Shown here: in pieces, positions 43,392 to 52,686 of the stretch | Layout: the number at the start of each line of letters is the position of its first letter | Position numbering within the stretch: position 1 is the first letter of the stretch | NCBI GenBank assembly: GCA_022709385.1 | Contig: JAKLIX010000014.1 | Span: forward strand, 1-64,000 | Origin: Bacteroidota bacterium | GTDB taxonomy: Bacteria; Bacteroidota; Bacteroidia; Bacteroidales; CAIXZF01 | DNA: 64,000 nt | Direction: 5' to 3' | Position numbers and translations under genes: made by a program | The notes under the pieces: model-generated | What the model was told of the DNA's origin: nothing | Seen by the model: only the letters and a program-made list of their open reading frames with translations | Databases searched by the model: none

Positions 43392-43921
43392 GATATGCAA
43401 TGGCCATTGACGTGAAGAAGTGTGTGGGTTGCAGCGACTGTGTAGTGGCGTGCCAGGTGGAGAACAATGTACACCACGGCTACTGCCGCGACTGGGTGAC
43501 GGAGACCATCAACGGCACCTATCCGCAACTCGAAACCGAGATTCGTTCTGAGCGTTGCAATCATTGCGACAACGCACCCTGTGTCCGCTGTTGCCCGACA
43601 GGGGCCAGTCATATCGCGGACGGTGGTATTGTATTGGTCACAGCCCGCAAATGTATCGGCTGCGGAGCCTGTATTCAATCATGTCCGTACGATGCCCGTT
43701 ATTCGCATCCCGACGGCCATGTGGACAAATGCACTTTCTGTGCACACAGGGTTGAAGCAGGACAGCAACCTGCCTGTGTGGCGGTTTGTCCGACCAGTTG
43801 TATGTATTTCGGGGATATCGACAATCCGTATTCCGACATTTCCCAGATCATGAAGGTCAGGAAATGGAAGGTACTGGCTCCGGAAGCCGGGACACGTCCG
43901 CAGATTTTCTATTTGTTGTAA
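43388..43921 (+). CDS. four-cluster ferredoxin subunit (PsrB/PhsB/NrfC-like)
   Basis: 177 residues with sixteen cysteines in four ferredoxin-type groups: CVGCSDCVVAC, CNHCDNAPCVRCCP, CIGCGACIQSCP and CTFCAH...CVAVCP. It carries electrons between the molybdoenzyme and the membrane subunit. A strong AAAGGAGG precedes the ATG by 7 bases, inside the upstream gene, and the start overlaps that gene's stop. Confidence 0.93.
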   Translation: MRYAMAIDVKKCVGCSDCVVACQVENNVHHGYCRDWVTETINGTYPQLETEIRSERCNHCDNAPCVRCCPTGASHIADGGIVLVTARKCIGCGACIQSCPYDARYSHPDGHVDKCTFCAHRVEAGQQPACVAVCPTSCMYFGDIDNPYSDISQIMKVRKWKVLAPEAGTRPQIFYLL

Positions 43922-43938
43922 AAAGCAATCCAACAGCT

Positions 43939-44880
43939 ATGAAAGAAGAACTTTTCTTAAGCGGCCGGATGAATCCGAACATCGACCCCTATCTGAATAT
44001 CTGGCACTGGCAGATCCCCTTGTATTTATTTCTGGGCGGACTGGCGGCAGGTATCCTGTTTTTTGCAGCCCTTTACACCATCAGGGGGAAGGCCCACCTG
44101 ATGCCGGCAACGGTAAAATGGGCGACCTTTCTGGTACCGGCGGCTCTGGTACTCGGCCTGATATCGCTTTTCCTTGACCTGAAACACAAACCCTTTTTCT
44201 GGCAATTATACACCACCATCCGTTTTGAGTCACCCATGTCGTGGGGCGCCTGGGTTCTGATGCTGGTCACTCCCCTGTCATTCATCTGGTCAGCTTCTTA
44301 TCTGCGCGAAACGGTTCCCTCCTGGAAGTGGCGCTACCGCTGGCTGGAAAGCTTTGAAAGCTGGGTCATTAAAAACAGGCCAGGCCTGTCGTGGGCCATG
44401 ATCGTTTTAGCGGTCATTTTGGGGATTTATACCGGCATCCTGTTGTCGGCCTTCAATGCCCGCCCCCTGTGGAATGCCAGCATCCTGGGTCCGCTCTTCC
44501 TGGTGTCGGGCTTGTCCACCGGCGCCGCCGTCATCATGTGGCTCTCCAAAGACCCTGCGGAAAGAAAGCTGATGAGTAAGATCGACCTGATGCTCATCGG
44601 CATTGAGCTTTTTTTGATCGTCCATCTTTTCATGGGCTTTTTGGCCAGCACAGCAGTACAGATTGATGCGGCCGGACTTTTTCTCGGGGGGCAGTTCACC
44701 CTGGGGTTCTGGGTGTTTGTCGTATTGCTGGGTATCATTGTTCCGGGCATCCTCGAGATCATGGAGATCCGGGGTTATCATATCCCGGTGGCAGTGCCGG
44801 CCATCCTCATCCTTTACGGGGGCCTGCTTTTCCGCTTCATCATGGTAGAAGCCGGACAAATTACCAGGTATTTATATTGA
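43939..44880 (+). CDS. NrfD/PsrC-type quinone-interacting membrane subunit
   Basis: 313 residues from the ATG at 43939, which starts 17 bases after the ferredoxin subunit; the earlier open frame lies inside that gene. About eight membrane helices. The N-terminal WHWQIPLYLFLGGLAAGILFF motif and the SPMSWGAWVL segment are NrfD/PsrC hallmarks. Exchanges electrons with the quinone pool in the inner membrane, completing a PsrABC-like complex. Confidence 0.92.
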   Translation: MKEELFLSGRMNPNIDPYLNIWHWQIPLYLFLGGLAAGILFFAALYTIRGKAHLMPATVKWATFLVPAALVLGLISLFLDLKHKPFFWQLYTTIRFESPMSWGAWVLMLVTPLSFIWSASYLRETVPSWKWRYRWLESFESWVIKNRPGLSWAMIVLAVILGIYTGILLSAFNARPLWNASILGPLFLVSGLSTGAAVIMWLSKDPAERKLMSKIDLMLIGIELFLIVHLFMGFLASTAVQIDAAGLFLGGQFTLGFWVFVVLLGIIVPGILEIMEIRGYHIPVAVPAILILYGGLLFRFIMVEAGQITRYLY

Positions 44881-44898
44881 TAAGCATAATCATCACAT

Positions 44899-45423
44899 AT
44901 GGAAACAACCGACAGAAGCAAGAAATACATCAATCCTTACCTCGGAGGAGTGTTGCTGGGGCTGTTGCTCCTGCTCACAGTGTATATCACCGGCAGGGGG
45001 CTGGGTGCGAGCGGAGCCGTGAAGAATGCGGTGGTGGCTTCGGTGAACGAGATTTCGCCCGCCCATGTCAAGCACAACGCCTATTATTCGCAGTTCATCA
45101 GCGATGATGTTAATCCACTGAATAACTGGCTTGTATTTGAAGTGATCGGGGTACTTGCGGGAGCATTCATTTCGGGGGCGCTCTCGGGGAGACTGAAGTG
45201 GAAGGTGGAACACCAGCCCGGTATCCGTTGGAGAACCAGGTTGATCTTTGCTGCGGCCGGAGGCATGCTTTTCGGCATCGGTTCGCAGTTCGCCAGGGGG
45301 TGTACTTCCGGGGCGGCCCTTACGGGATCGGCCGTACTGGCAGCCGGCGGCATCCTGACCATGATGATGATCTTCGGCACGGGTTACCTTTTTGCCCGTT
45401 TTTTCAGAAAACTATGGGTTTGA
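44899..45423 (+). CDS. YeeE/YedE half-transporter 1
   Basis: 174 residues, four or five membrane helices, with the family motif ARGCTSGAALTGSA containing a conserved Cys. YeeE/YedE (TsuA-like) proteins import thiosulfate or other sulfur compounds. Here the usual ~350-residue protein is split into two genes, this one and the next. An unusually long non-membrane segment (about 35-75) lies between the first and second helices. Confidence 0.88.
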   Translation: METTDRSKKYINPYLGGVLLGLLLLLTVYITGRGLGASGAVKNAVVASVNEISPAHVKHNAYYSQFISDDVNPLNNWLVFEVIGVLAGAFISGALSGRLKWKVEHQPGIRWRTRLIFAAAGGMLFGIGSQFARGCTSGAALTGSAVLAAGGILTMMMIFGTGYLFARFFRKLWV

Positions 45424-45442
45424 AACGATAAAACCTGCTACT

Positions 45443-46033
45443 ATGGGACCGCTCATTCCACAACAAATCATCGACCCCGCATGGAACAACCTGATTGGAT
45501 TCCTGGTCGGGATGTGCTTCGGACTAATTCTTGAAGCTTCGGGTTTCTCATCTTCACGTAAAATCACGGGAGTGTTTTACGGTTACGATTTCACCGTGAT
45601 GAAAGTGTTTATGACCGCCGTGGCCGTTGCCATGGTCGGCCTGCTGTATTTCAATTATTTCGGGTGGATCGACCTGAGCCTGGTTTACGTGAATCCCCTC
45701 TTTCTGAACGCCACCATCGTGGGTGGCTTTATCATGGGAATCGGATTTCTGATGGGCGGGTTCTGTCCGGGTACCAGCTTTGCCGGTGCCGCCATCGGAA
45801 AAATCGATGCCATCGTCTTTTCCCTGGGCATGTTCCTGGGAATCCTGCTTTTCTCGGAAGCCTTTCCTTTGGTTGAAACGCTTTACAATGCGGGCGATTA
45901 CGGAGGATTGACCATCACGGAAGTGCTGGGCATCAGTCCGGGCCTGTTTGCCTTCTTCTTCGTATGTGCCATGCTGATGTTGTTTGGCATCCTGTATTAT
46001 TTCAGAGACAAATTCAGAAAGATCGAGATTTAA
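45443..46033 (+). CDS. YeeE/YedE half-transporter 2
   Basis: 196 residues from the ATG at 45443, 19 bases after the previous stop. Five or six membrane helices with the second family motif GFLMGGFCPGTSFAGAAIGK, including the conserved Cys. A second Cys-free motif lies near the start (GFLVGMCFGLILEASGFSSSRK). It should pair with half-transporter 1 to form the sulfur-compound channel. The next gene follows after 10 bases. Confidence 0.88.
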   Translation: MGPLIPQQIIDPAWNNLIGFLVGMCFGLILEASGFSSSRKITGVFYGYDFTVMKVFMTAVAVAMVGLLYFNYFGWIDLSLVYVNPLFLNATIVGGFIMGIGFLMGGFCPGTSFAGAAIGKIDAIVFSLGMFLGILLFSEAFPLVETLYNAGDYGGLTITEVLGISPGLFAFFFVCAMLMLFGILYYFRDKFRKIEI

Positions 46034-46043
46034 TTTACACCCG

Positions 46044-46673
46044 ATGAACCGGACCTATATCCTGATGGCGCTGATCATGTTCCTGCTGGGGGCAGGACTG
46101 GTCTTTCTTCCGCAGCCCCGCAACAACAGGGAGCTTTCCCCTGAGCAGATCCTTTTATCGCTGAATGAGCCATTCCGTTACATCAGCACTGACCAGGCAG
46201 CCCGCAGGATCATCGCCGGTGATCCCGCTTTGTTGCTGATCGATGTGAGGGACTCAGCCGCATTTGCTGCATTTTCCCTTCCCGGAGCCGTAAATATTCC
46301 GTTCAGCCACATCCTTGATGAGGAAAACCAGGCACTGCTGGCGGAAGGAAGCAAGGATTACGTTTTCTATTCGAACGGTGATATTCTTTCGGAGAAAGCC
46401 TGGTTGCTCTGTTCCCGCCTGCGCCACCGCAAGCTTTACATACTGCAGGGCGGACTCAACCACTGGGTGGAAACCATCCTCCGGCCGCCGGTACCGGCTG
46501 CAACCTCGGATGCAGCTGTTTTTGACCAGTACGACTTCCGTATGGCCGCCCGTATGTACTTTACCGGTGAGGGAGAACTTCCGGGTATGAGGAAAGCCGG
46601 TGAATCTGCCGCACAAAGGAGTGTCAGACCCATCGCACGCCCGTCGGGCAAACGCAAACATGAAGGATGTTAA
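46044..46673 (+). CDS. membrane-anchored rhodanese-like protein without catalytic Cys, ends in EGC
   Basis: 209 residues from the ATG at 46044. One N-terminal membrane anchor (about 5-23), then a rhodanese-like domain (about 45-145; LIDVRDSAAFAAFSLPGAVNIPF, LQGGLNHW). The active-site loop reads VFYSNGDILS, with Ser-110 where the persulfide-forming Cys normally sits. After the domain a basic, flexible tail ends KRKHEGC, so the last residue is Cys. The tail cysteine could take over sulfur binding, or anchor or ligate a metal; this is inference. The domain is probably periplasmic given the short N-terminus and single anchor. The same design is repeated in the next gene. Confidence 0.82.
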   Translation: MNRTYILMALIMFLLGAGLVFLPQPRNNRELSPEQILLSLNEPFRYISTDQAARRIIAGDPALLLIDVRDSAAFAAFSLPGAVNIPFSHILDEENQALLAEGSKDYVFYSNGDILSEKAWLLCSRLRHRKLYILQGGLNHWVETILRPPVPAATSDAAVFDQYDFRMAARMYFTGEGELPGMRKAGESAAQRSVRPIARPSGKRKHEGC

Positions 46674-46689
46674 ACCCAATTTATCACCC

Positions 46690-47325
46690 ATGCAATTCTA
46701 CCATAAAATTCCCGGAAAGCTTGTGATCGCATTTGCCGCATTTGTACTGCTGATCGTCGCGGGTTTTATCATGATGAAAAGACCCTATGTCAGTTTCAGC
46801 CTGAGCCCGCAAGAGAGCCTGGCAGTGATGAGCGGTGATGCCCATCTGCTGACACTGGCCGACGCAAAGCAAATCATTCGTAAAGAAGATCCCGGATATT
46901 ATTTCGTCGACATCCGCGATCCTTATGAATACGTGAAAGGACATCTGAAAGGATCTCTGAATATCCCTCTGACAAGGCTCCTTGACAAAGCGCACATCCG
47001 GAGCTTCCGCAGGCTGATGGCCGATTCGGTGAAGGTAGTCCTGACCGGCAAGGATGAAAGCAGCGTGAATGCTGCGGCATACCTGCTGGTACAAACCGGT
47101 CTGAGAAATGTCATGGCACTGGAGGGAGGCTATGGCATGCTGGCCGGGGAAAACGACCAAGACAGCATCCCCAGGGAAAAAGCTGAAAAGGCTTGGTATG
47201 ACTATGCTGCCCTGATGAAAGCAGCGCCCCGGGCTTCGGAATCTGTCACTGTTGCCGGACCCGCGAAGGTTAAAAAACCGGTGAAACCACAGCCCGCGCG
47301 CAAAGGACGCAGTGAAGGCTGCTGA
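46690..47325 (+). CDS. second membrane-anchored rhodanese-like protein without catalytic Cys, ends in EGC
   Basis: 211 residues from the ATG at 46690; an ATG at 46660 overlapping the previous gene is an alternative. One membrane anchor (about 10-28), rhodanese-like domain (about 55-155; YFVDIRDPYEYVKGHLKGSLNIPL, LEGGYGML). The active loop reads VVLTGKDESS, with no Cys. A Lys/Pro/Ala/Arg-rich tail ends GRSEGC. Paralogue of the preceding protein with the same anchor, dead active loop and terminal EGC. Last gene of the sulfur block; hflX starts 12 bases later and may be cotranscribed. Confidence 0.82.
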   Translation: MQFYHKIPGKLVIAFAAFVLLIVAGFIMMKRPYVSFSLSPQESLAVMSGDAHLLTLADAKQIIRKEDPGYYFVDIRDPYEYVKGHLKGSLNIPLTRLLDKAHIRSFRRLMADSVKVVLTGKDESSVNAAAYLLVQTGLRNVMALEGGYGMLAGENDQDSIPREKAEKAWYDYAALMKAAPRASESVTVAGPAKVKKPVKPQPARKGRSEGC

Positions 47326-47337
47326 TGATTTGCGGAA

Positions 47338-48540
47338 ATGTCAGTAAAAATCAATAAGCCGGAGCGTTGTGTACTGGTCGGACTGATACTGCCCCGGCAG
47401 GATGCGGATCTGATCAGGGAATACCTGGATGAGATGGCTTTTCTGGTGGAAACAGCCGGAGGAATCACCGTAAAGCGCTTTACCCAGAAGCTGGAATATC
47501 CCGATCCCAGAACCTGCGTGGGAAGGGGAAAACTCGCAGAAATCGCCGCCTTCGTCAGGGATTACGGGCCCGACATTGTCATTTTCGATGAGGAACTCAC
47601 ACCCGCCCAGTTCCGCAATCTTGAAAAATCCCTGGGATGCAAAGTGCTGGACCGCAGCAACCTCATCCTCGACATTTTTGCCAGTCGCGCCAGGACAGCC
47701 CACGCCCGTACCCAAGTGGAACTGGCTCAGTACCAGTACCTGTTGCCGCGACTGACACGCATGTGGACCCACCTGGAGAAACAACAGGGGGGGATCGGTC
47801 TGAAAGGGCCGGGAGAAAAAGAAATTGAAACCGACCGCAGGATCATCCGCCAGAAGATCGCACTGCTGAAAGAAAAACTCGGGGATATTGACAGGCAAAA
47901 GGCCACCCAGCGTAAACACCGCTCAAAACTGATCCGGGTGGCCCTGGTGGGTTATACCAATGTCGGTAAATCAACCCTGATGAACCTGCTCAGCAAATCC
48001 GACGTATTTGCAGAAAACAAACTCTTCGCCACACTGGATACGACGGTCAGAAAAGTCGTGATCGGGGAAACCCCTTTTCTGCTCAGCGATACGGTGGGCT
48101 TCATCAGGAAACTGCCCCATATGCTCATCGAATCATTCAAATCCACCCTCGATGAAGTCAGGGAAGCCGATATCATCCTGCATGTCATCGATATTTCACA
48201 TCCCGGATTCGAAGAACAGATCAGAGTCGTAAGGGAAACCCTGATCGACATCAAAGTGGTTGATAAACCTGTCATTCATGTATTTAACAAAGTAGACGCA
48301 TATACCTGGACAGAAAAAGATCCCTGGGATCTGGGTCCGCAGGAACCAAAGCATGTTACACTTCAGGAATTACAGCAAAGCTGGATGGGTAAAATAAACA
48401 CCCCGGCCATTTTCATTTCGGCCACCGAAAAGACCAATGTGGAAAACCTCAGAGAAATGATCCTGGCGGAAGTACAAAAATTATATTTCCAGCGTTATCC
48501 CCACAACCAAAAACGTATGCAAGAACTTGGATATGAATAA
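47338..48540 (+). CDS. hflX: ribosome-associated GTPase HflX
   Basis: 400 residues. N-terminal HflX domain (about 1-190, including GRGKLAEI and GPGEKEIETDRR), then a TRAFAC GTPase domain with the P-loop GYTNVGKST near 204-212, switch II DTVGF, and NKVD. HflX splits stalled or hibernating ribosomes under stress. Its start follows the rhodanese gene by 12 bases and its stop overlaps the lnt start by 8, so it is within an operon. Confidence 0.95.
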   Translation: MSVKINKPERCVLVGLILPRQDADLIREYLDEMAFLVETAGGITVKRFTQKLEYPDPRTCVGRGKLAEIAAFVRDYGPDIVIFDEELTPAQFRNLEKSLGCKVLDRSNLILDIFASRARTAHARTQVELAQYQYLLPRLTRMWTHLEKQQGGIGLKGPGEKEIETDRRIIRQKIALLKEKLGDIDRQKATQRKHRSKLIRVALVGYTNVGKSTLMNLLSKSDVFAENKLFATLDTTVRKVVIGETPFLLSDTVGFIRKLPHMLIESFKSTLDEVREADIILHVIDISHPGFEEQIRVVRETLIDIKVVDKPVIHVFNKVDAYTWTEKDPWDLGPQEPKHVTLQELQQSWMGKINTPAIFISATEKTNVENLREMILAEVQKLYFQRYPHNQKRMQELGYE

Positions 48541-50170
48541 TCTGGCCTTGTCGTTTAAAAGGAAACACCTGCTGTTGCTCTCGTTGTTGTCGGGACTGCT
48601 TTTCAGCCTGGCCTGGCCTTCAGGGGGTTTCCCCCCTTTGCTGTTTATCGCTTTCGTCCCCCTGCTGCTCATCGAAGACCATCTTTCCTTACACAAACAA
48701 ACTTATCATCCATACCAGATTATTTTTTACACCTATCCCGGTTTTTTCACCTGGAATCTGCTGACCACCTGGTGGATTGTGAACTCCACCCTGTTCGGGG
48801 TCACCATGGCCGTACTGTTCAACAGCCTTTTCATGTCGCTGGTATTCCTGCTTTATCACTGGACAAAACGCCGGTTTTCCGGAAGCGGGAAGGCCTATGT
48901 TTTGCTGGTTTTCTACTGGATCAGCTTCGAATACCTTCACCAGCACTGGGATCTGACCTGGTCGTGGCTGAATATCGGCAATGGCTATGCAAGCTTTCCG
49001 GCCTGGGTGCAATGGTATGAATACACGGGGATCTTCGGGGGTGCGGCCTGGATTTTTGCCGGCAATATTGCGGCCATTGCCGTATTGAAGGCAATGCTTC
49101 AGAGGAAAAGCCGCAGGCCGCTCATCATCAAAAGCCTGGTCTTTGTTTCGGTTATACTCATTCCGCTGGTCTTTTCCCTGATCCGTTTTCACACTTACGA
49201 TGAAAAGCAGGATCCCGTTCAGGTGACAGTGATTCAGCCCAATATCGATCCCTATACCGAACAATACACGCTTGAACCTGAGGTTGTGATGGACAGGATG
49301 CTGAAGCTGGCAGACAGCAAAACCCCTGCGGGTACTGAACTTCTGGTTTGTCCCGAATCAGCCATACAGGAAAATATCTGGGAGAATGAGCCCTTGTTCC
49401 ATCAATCGCCGTCGATTCTCAGGTGGCGGGAATACCTGAGAACCAGGCCGCAACTGGCAGTGGTGACCGGTGCTTCCACGTTCAGACGTTTTGAAACAGG
49501 GGAGAAAGTCAGTGAAACGGCGCGCTATTCAAAATCCAATGATTTCTATTATGATGCTTTCAATACGGCATTGTTTCTGGATTCATCGGACAGGATACAA
49601 GTCTATCATAAATCCAAGCTGGTGGTGGGTGTCGAGAGGATGCCTTTTCCGCGTTACCTGAAGTTTCTCGAGGACTACGCCCTGGACCTGGGAGGGACCA
49701 TCGGCAGCCTCGGAATCAGTCCTGAAAGAACGGTATTCAGAAGCAGCAACGGCAAGCTGGCTCTGGGAACCGCCATATGTTACGAATCGGTGTACGGGGA
49801 GTTCTTCAGCCGCTTTGTGAGGAACGGTGCGGAACTGATGCTGATCATCACCAACGACGGCTGGTGGGGTCATACACCCGGTCACAGGCAGCATCTTGGC
49901 TTCGCCTCGCTCCGTGCCATTGAAACCCGCCGTTGCATTGCCCGATCGGCCAATACGGGTATCAGCTGTTTTGTCGACCAGCGGGGCATCATCTCACAAC
50001 AGACCGGATACTGGCTGCCTGCTGCCATCCGGGGAACGGTCAACCGGAACAAACAGCATACTTTTTACACAAAGCACGGAGACTATATCGGCCGGATCAG
50101 TTGCTGGATCTCACTGTTGCTGATCCTGGCCACCCTGGCCGGGAGGTTCACTTTCCGGAGCAGAAACTGA
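48533..50170 (+). CDS. lnt: apolipoprotein N-acyltransferase
   Basis: 545 residues from the ATG at 48533. About six N-terminal membrane helices, then a nitrilase-like catalytic domain and a final membrane helix. The Glu-Lys-Cys triad is visible: Glu in CPESAIQE (about 275), Lys in YHKSKLV (about 361) and Cys-416 in GTAICYESVYG. It transfers the third acyl chain to lipoproteins in the inner membrane. It overlaps hflX by 8 bases. Confidence 0.94.
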   Translation: MNNLALSFKRKHLLLLSLLSGLLFSLAWPSGGFPPLLFIAFVPLLLIEDHLSLHKQTYHPYQIIFYTYPGFFTWNLLTTWWIVNSTLFGVTMAVLFNSLFMSLVFLLYHWTKRRFSGSGKAYVLLVFYWISFEYLHQHWDLTWSWLNIGNGYASFPAWVQWYEYTGIFGGAAWIFAGNIAAIAVLKAMLQRKSRRPLIIKSLVFVSVILIPLVFSLIRFHTYDEKQDPVQVTVIQPNIDPYTEQYTLEPEVVMDRMLKLADSKTPAGTELLVCPESAIQENIWENEPLFHQSPSILRWREYLRTRPQLAVVTGASTFRRFETGEKVSETARYSKSNDFYYDAFNTALFLDSSDRIQVYHKSKLVVGVERMPFPRYLKFLEDYALDLGGTIGSLGISPERTVFRSSNGKLALGTAICYESVYGEFFSRFVRNGAELMLIITNDGWWGHTPGHRQHLGFASLRAIETRRCIARSANTGISCFVDQRGIISQQTGYWLPAAIRGTVNRNKQHTFYTKHGDYIGRISCWISLLLILATLAGRFTFRSRN

Positions 50171-50257
50171 CAGCATGCTGACTGCCGGGGCGGTTTGTAC
50201 AGCTGCTCCTCAAACTTCATGCTTCATGCTTGGTTCCTGCATGTAAACCATCCGGCC

Positions 50258-51271
50258 TCACCACCCGAAATCCCTCTTCAGCAGCGCTCCTGTATGGTGA
50301 ATGGTCTCTTCAGGAGAAGTATACTGAAATCCTTCGATGCCGCAGATTTTATTTCCGTCGTATAAATAAGTATTGGCGGCTGTCTGGGCTGTTTCCCTGG
50401 TTAGCAGCGGCTCTTCGCCGCTCAGTGTGGCACGCAGGGCTTCCAGCTGCCAGGCCAGCGAGGTGATGAAACGGTTGACCCGCACGGAGGGCGGTTTTTT
50501 ACCCAGTTCGGCTGCGATCAGGGCGAAAAGCTCACCGTAGCGCAGGTTGGCCGCCGATAAAATATATTTCTCCCCCGTGATATTCTTATCCATCAGCAAA
50601 CCCACGGCGCGGGCCACATCCCTGACATCCACGAATCCGTTGATTCCCGGAGGATAAAACCGCAGGCCATGCTTCACCGTACTGAACATCCTGCTACTCC
50701 CCTGCCCCGGATCGCCATATCCAATTATAATGGCAGGGTTCACCACCACTACCGGAAGCCCTTCCTCCTGTCCGCGCCAGACTTCTTTCTCACCATTGTA
50801 TTTCGAGATCGCATAGCGGGAATTCATGCGCGATGTCTTCCAGATGGTTTTTTCCGTGATCACGGCATCATCGCCTCCCCTGCCAAAGGCAGCTATTGAG
50901 CTAATATACAATAATCTGCCAATCTTTTCTTTCAATGCGACATTGACCACATTGGCGGTTCCCTCTACATTGATGTCGATCAGTGCTTTTCTGTCTTTCC
51001 GGTGGAAGGAAACCATTCCTGCCGCATGGACCACCGTATCACAGCCCTTCATGGCATCTTCAAGTGAAAAAATATCAAGGATATCGCCCTTGACCCAATC
51101 CACCTTTTCTTTTAAACCGGGATTGCCGTCGGCATAGGTCTGCATGACGCGCTCAAACTGGTCAAAACCGGAAGAGGACCGCCGGAGGGCCCTGACTTCA
51201 TATCCCCGCTGCAACAGTTCAAGCAGCAGGTAAGAACCAAGAAAACCGGTGGCGCCGGTGAGCAGTATCAT
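50258..51271 (-). CDS. NAD-dependent epimerase/dehydratase (extended SDR)
   Basis: 337 residues. Nucleotide-binding TGATGFLGSYLL at the N-terminus, DVGD-type acidic turn replaced by KGDILD, and the catalytic Tyr-x3-Lys in RYAISKYNGE. It resembles dihydroflavonol-reductase-like and sterol/sugar SDRs of Bacteroidota; the substrate cannot be named. Divergent from tyrS, with about 100 bases between the starts. Confidence 0.8.
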   Translation of the reverse strand: MILLTGATGFLGSYLLLELLQRGYEVRALRRSSSGFDQFERVMQTYADGNPGLKEKVDWVKGDILDIFSLEDAMKGCDTVVHAAGMVSFHRKDRKALIDINVEGTANVVNVALKEKIGRLLYISSIAAFGRGGDDAVITEKTIWKTSRMNSRYAISKYNGEKEVWRGQEEGLPVVVVNPAIIIGYGDPGQGSSRMFSTVKHGLRFYPPGINGFVDVRDVARAVGLLMDKNITGEKYILSAANLRYGELFALIAAELGKKPPSVRVNRFITSLAWQLEALRATLSGEEPLLTRETAQTAANTYLYDGNKICGIEGFQYTSPEETIHHTGALLKRDFGW

Positions 51272-51304
51272 ACTGCAAAGGTAGGAATTTTACCCGCCCC
51301 GGAT

Positions 51305-51333
51305 TTTGACCATGGGGAACTTGTCTATCTTTG
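51305..51333 (+). promoter_or_regulatory. promoter of tyrS
   Basis: TTTG (51305-51308), 17 bases, then TATCTTTG (51326-51333), 36 bases before the ATG. The -7 box is perfect; the spacing is two bases short of the usual range. Confidence 0.5.
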
Positions 51334-51369
51334 CCGGGAATTTCACCGGAAACAACCAAGCCTGCGAAA

Positions 51370-52644
51370 ATGAATTTCATTGATGAGCTCAGATGGAGAG
51401 GGATGATCCACGATATGACCCCCGGCGTGGAAGCCGTCCTTGACAAAGGCATGACCACGGCTTATGTCGGAATCGATCCCACTGCCGATTCACTGCATAT
51501 CGGGCACCTGGTCTCGGTAATGATGCTGAAACACTTTCAGATGGCGGGACACAGACCCATCGCGCTGGTGGGAGGAGCCACCGGCATGATCGGCGATCCT
51601 TCCGGAAAATCAGAGGAAAGAAACCTGCTCGACGAGGAAACCTTACGCCATAACGAACACTGCATCCGTAAACAACTGCTGCACTTCCTGGACTTCGACT
51701 CCGGCCCCAACGCCGCCATCCTCGTGAACAACTACGACTGGATGAAAGAGTTTTCTTTCCTTGCTTTTCTCAGGGAAGTTGGAAAACACCTGACAGTCAA
51801 CTACATGATGGCCAAGGATTCGGTTCAGAAACGCCTGGAAACCGGGCTGTCGTTCACGGAATTCTCCTATCAGCTGGTACAGGGATATGACTTCCTGCAT
51901 CTTTATGATCATCACGACTGTAAAATCCAGATGGGTGGTTCCGACCAGTGGGGAAATATCATTACGGGAACTGAACTGATCAGGAGAAAGCACGGAGGGG
52001 AAGCCTGGGCCATTACCTGTCCGCTCATTACCAAAGCCGACGGAGGAAAATTCGGTAAGACTGAAAAAGGCAACATCTGGCTCGATCCGGCGAAAACCAC
52101 CCCTTATGCCTTTTATCAGTTCTGGCTGAATGTGTCTGATGAAGACGCGGGAAAGTACCTGAGGATCTTCACGCTTTTCAGCAGGGAAGCCATTGAAAGT
52201 CTTGAAAATCAGCATGCAGGAGCACCGCATGAAAGAATCCTGCAGAAAGCCCTCGCCAGAGATATCACATGCAGGGTGCATTCTCCCGAAGAGCTCGACA
52301 ATGCCGTGGAAGCTTCCCAGATCCTGTTTGGCAAAGGCACTACCGAAAGCCTGCAAAAACTGTCGGAAGAAACCTTATTATCTGTCTTTGAGGGCGTTCC
52401 GATGTGTCACATCGACAGAGCCTCTCTGGACAAGGGCATTCAGATCGTGGATTTTCTTTCTGTAAACACAGGTATCTTCTCCTCCAAGGGGGAAGCCAGG
52501 CGGATGCTGAAAGACGGGGGGGTATCGCTGAATAAGGCCAGGCTCAACGAAGAAGGACAGGTAGACAGCAGCTTGTTGCTTAACAACAAGTATTTACTCG
52601 TTCAGAAAGGGAAGAAGCACTACTACCTTGTACGGATTGATTAA
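51370..52644 (+). CDS. tyrS: tyrosyl-tRNA synthetase
   Basis: 424 residues from the ATG at 51370. Class I synthetase with HIGH at 43-46, the KMSKS-equivalent KFGKT, the tyrosine-binding QGYDFLHLY and GGSDQWGNI segments, and a C-terminal S4 RNA-binding domain (about 355-420; [15 protein letters not shown]). Cytoplasmic housekeeping enzyme. Confidence 0.96.
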   Translation: MNFIDELRWRGMIHDMTPGVEAVLDKGMTTAYVGIDPTADSLHIGHLVSVMMLKHFQMAGHRPIALVGGATGMIGDPSGKSEERNLLDEETLRHNEHCIRKQLLHFLDFDSGPNAAILVNNYDWMKEFSFLAFLREVGKHLTVNYMMAKDSVQKRLETGLSFTEFSYQLVQGYDFLHLYDHHDCKIQMGGSDQWGNIITGTELIRRKHGGEAWAITCPLITKADGGKFGKTEKGNIWLDPAKTTPYAFYQFWLNVSDEDAGKYLRIFTLFSREAIESLENQHAGAPHERILQKALARDITCRVHSPEELDNAVEASQILFGKGTTESLQKLSEETLLSVFEGVPMCHIDRASLDKGIQIVDFLSVNTGIFSSKGEARRMLKDGGVSLNKARLNEEGQVDSSLLLNNKYLLVQKGKKHYYLVRID

Positions 52645-52686
52645 TGCTGCACCGCCGGCAGTGTGTTGTCTTTAATCGGACCGGTG

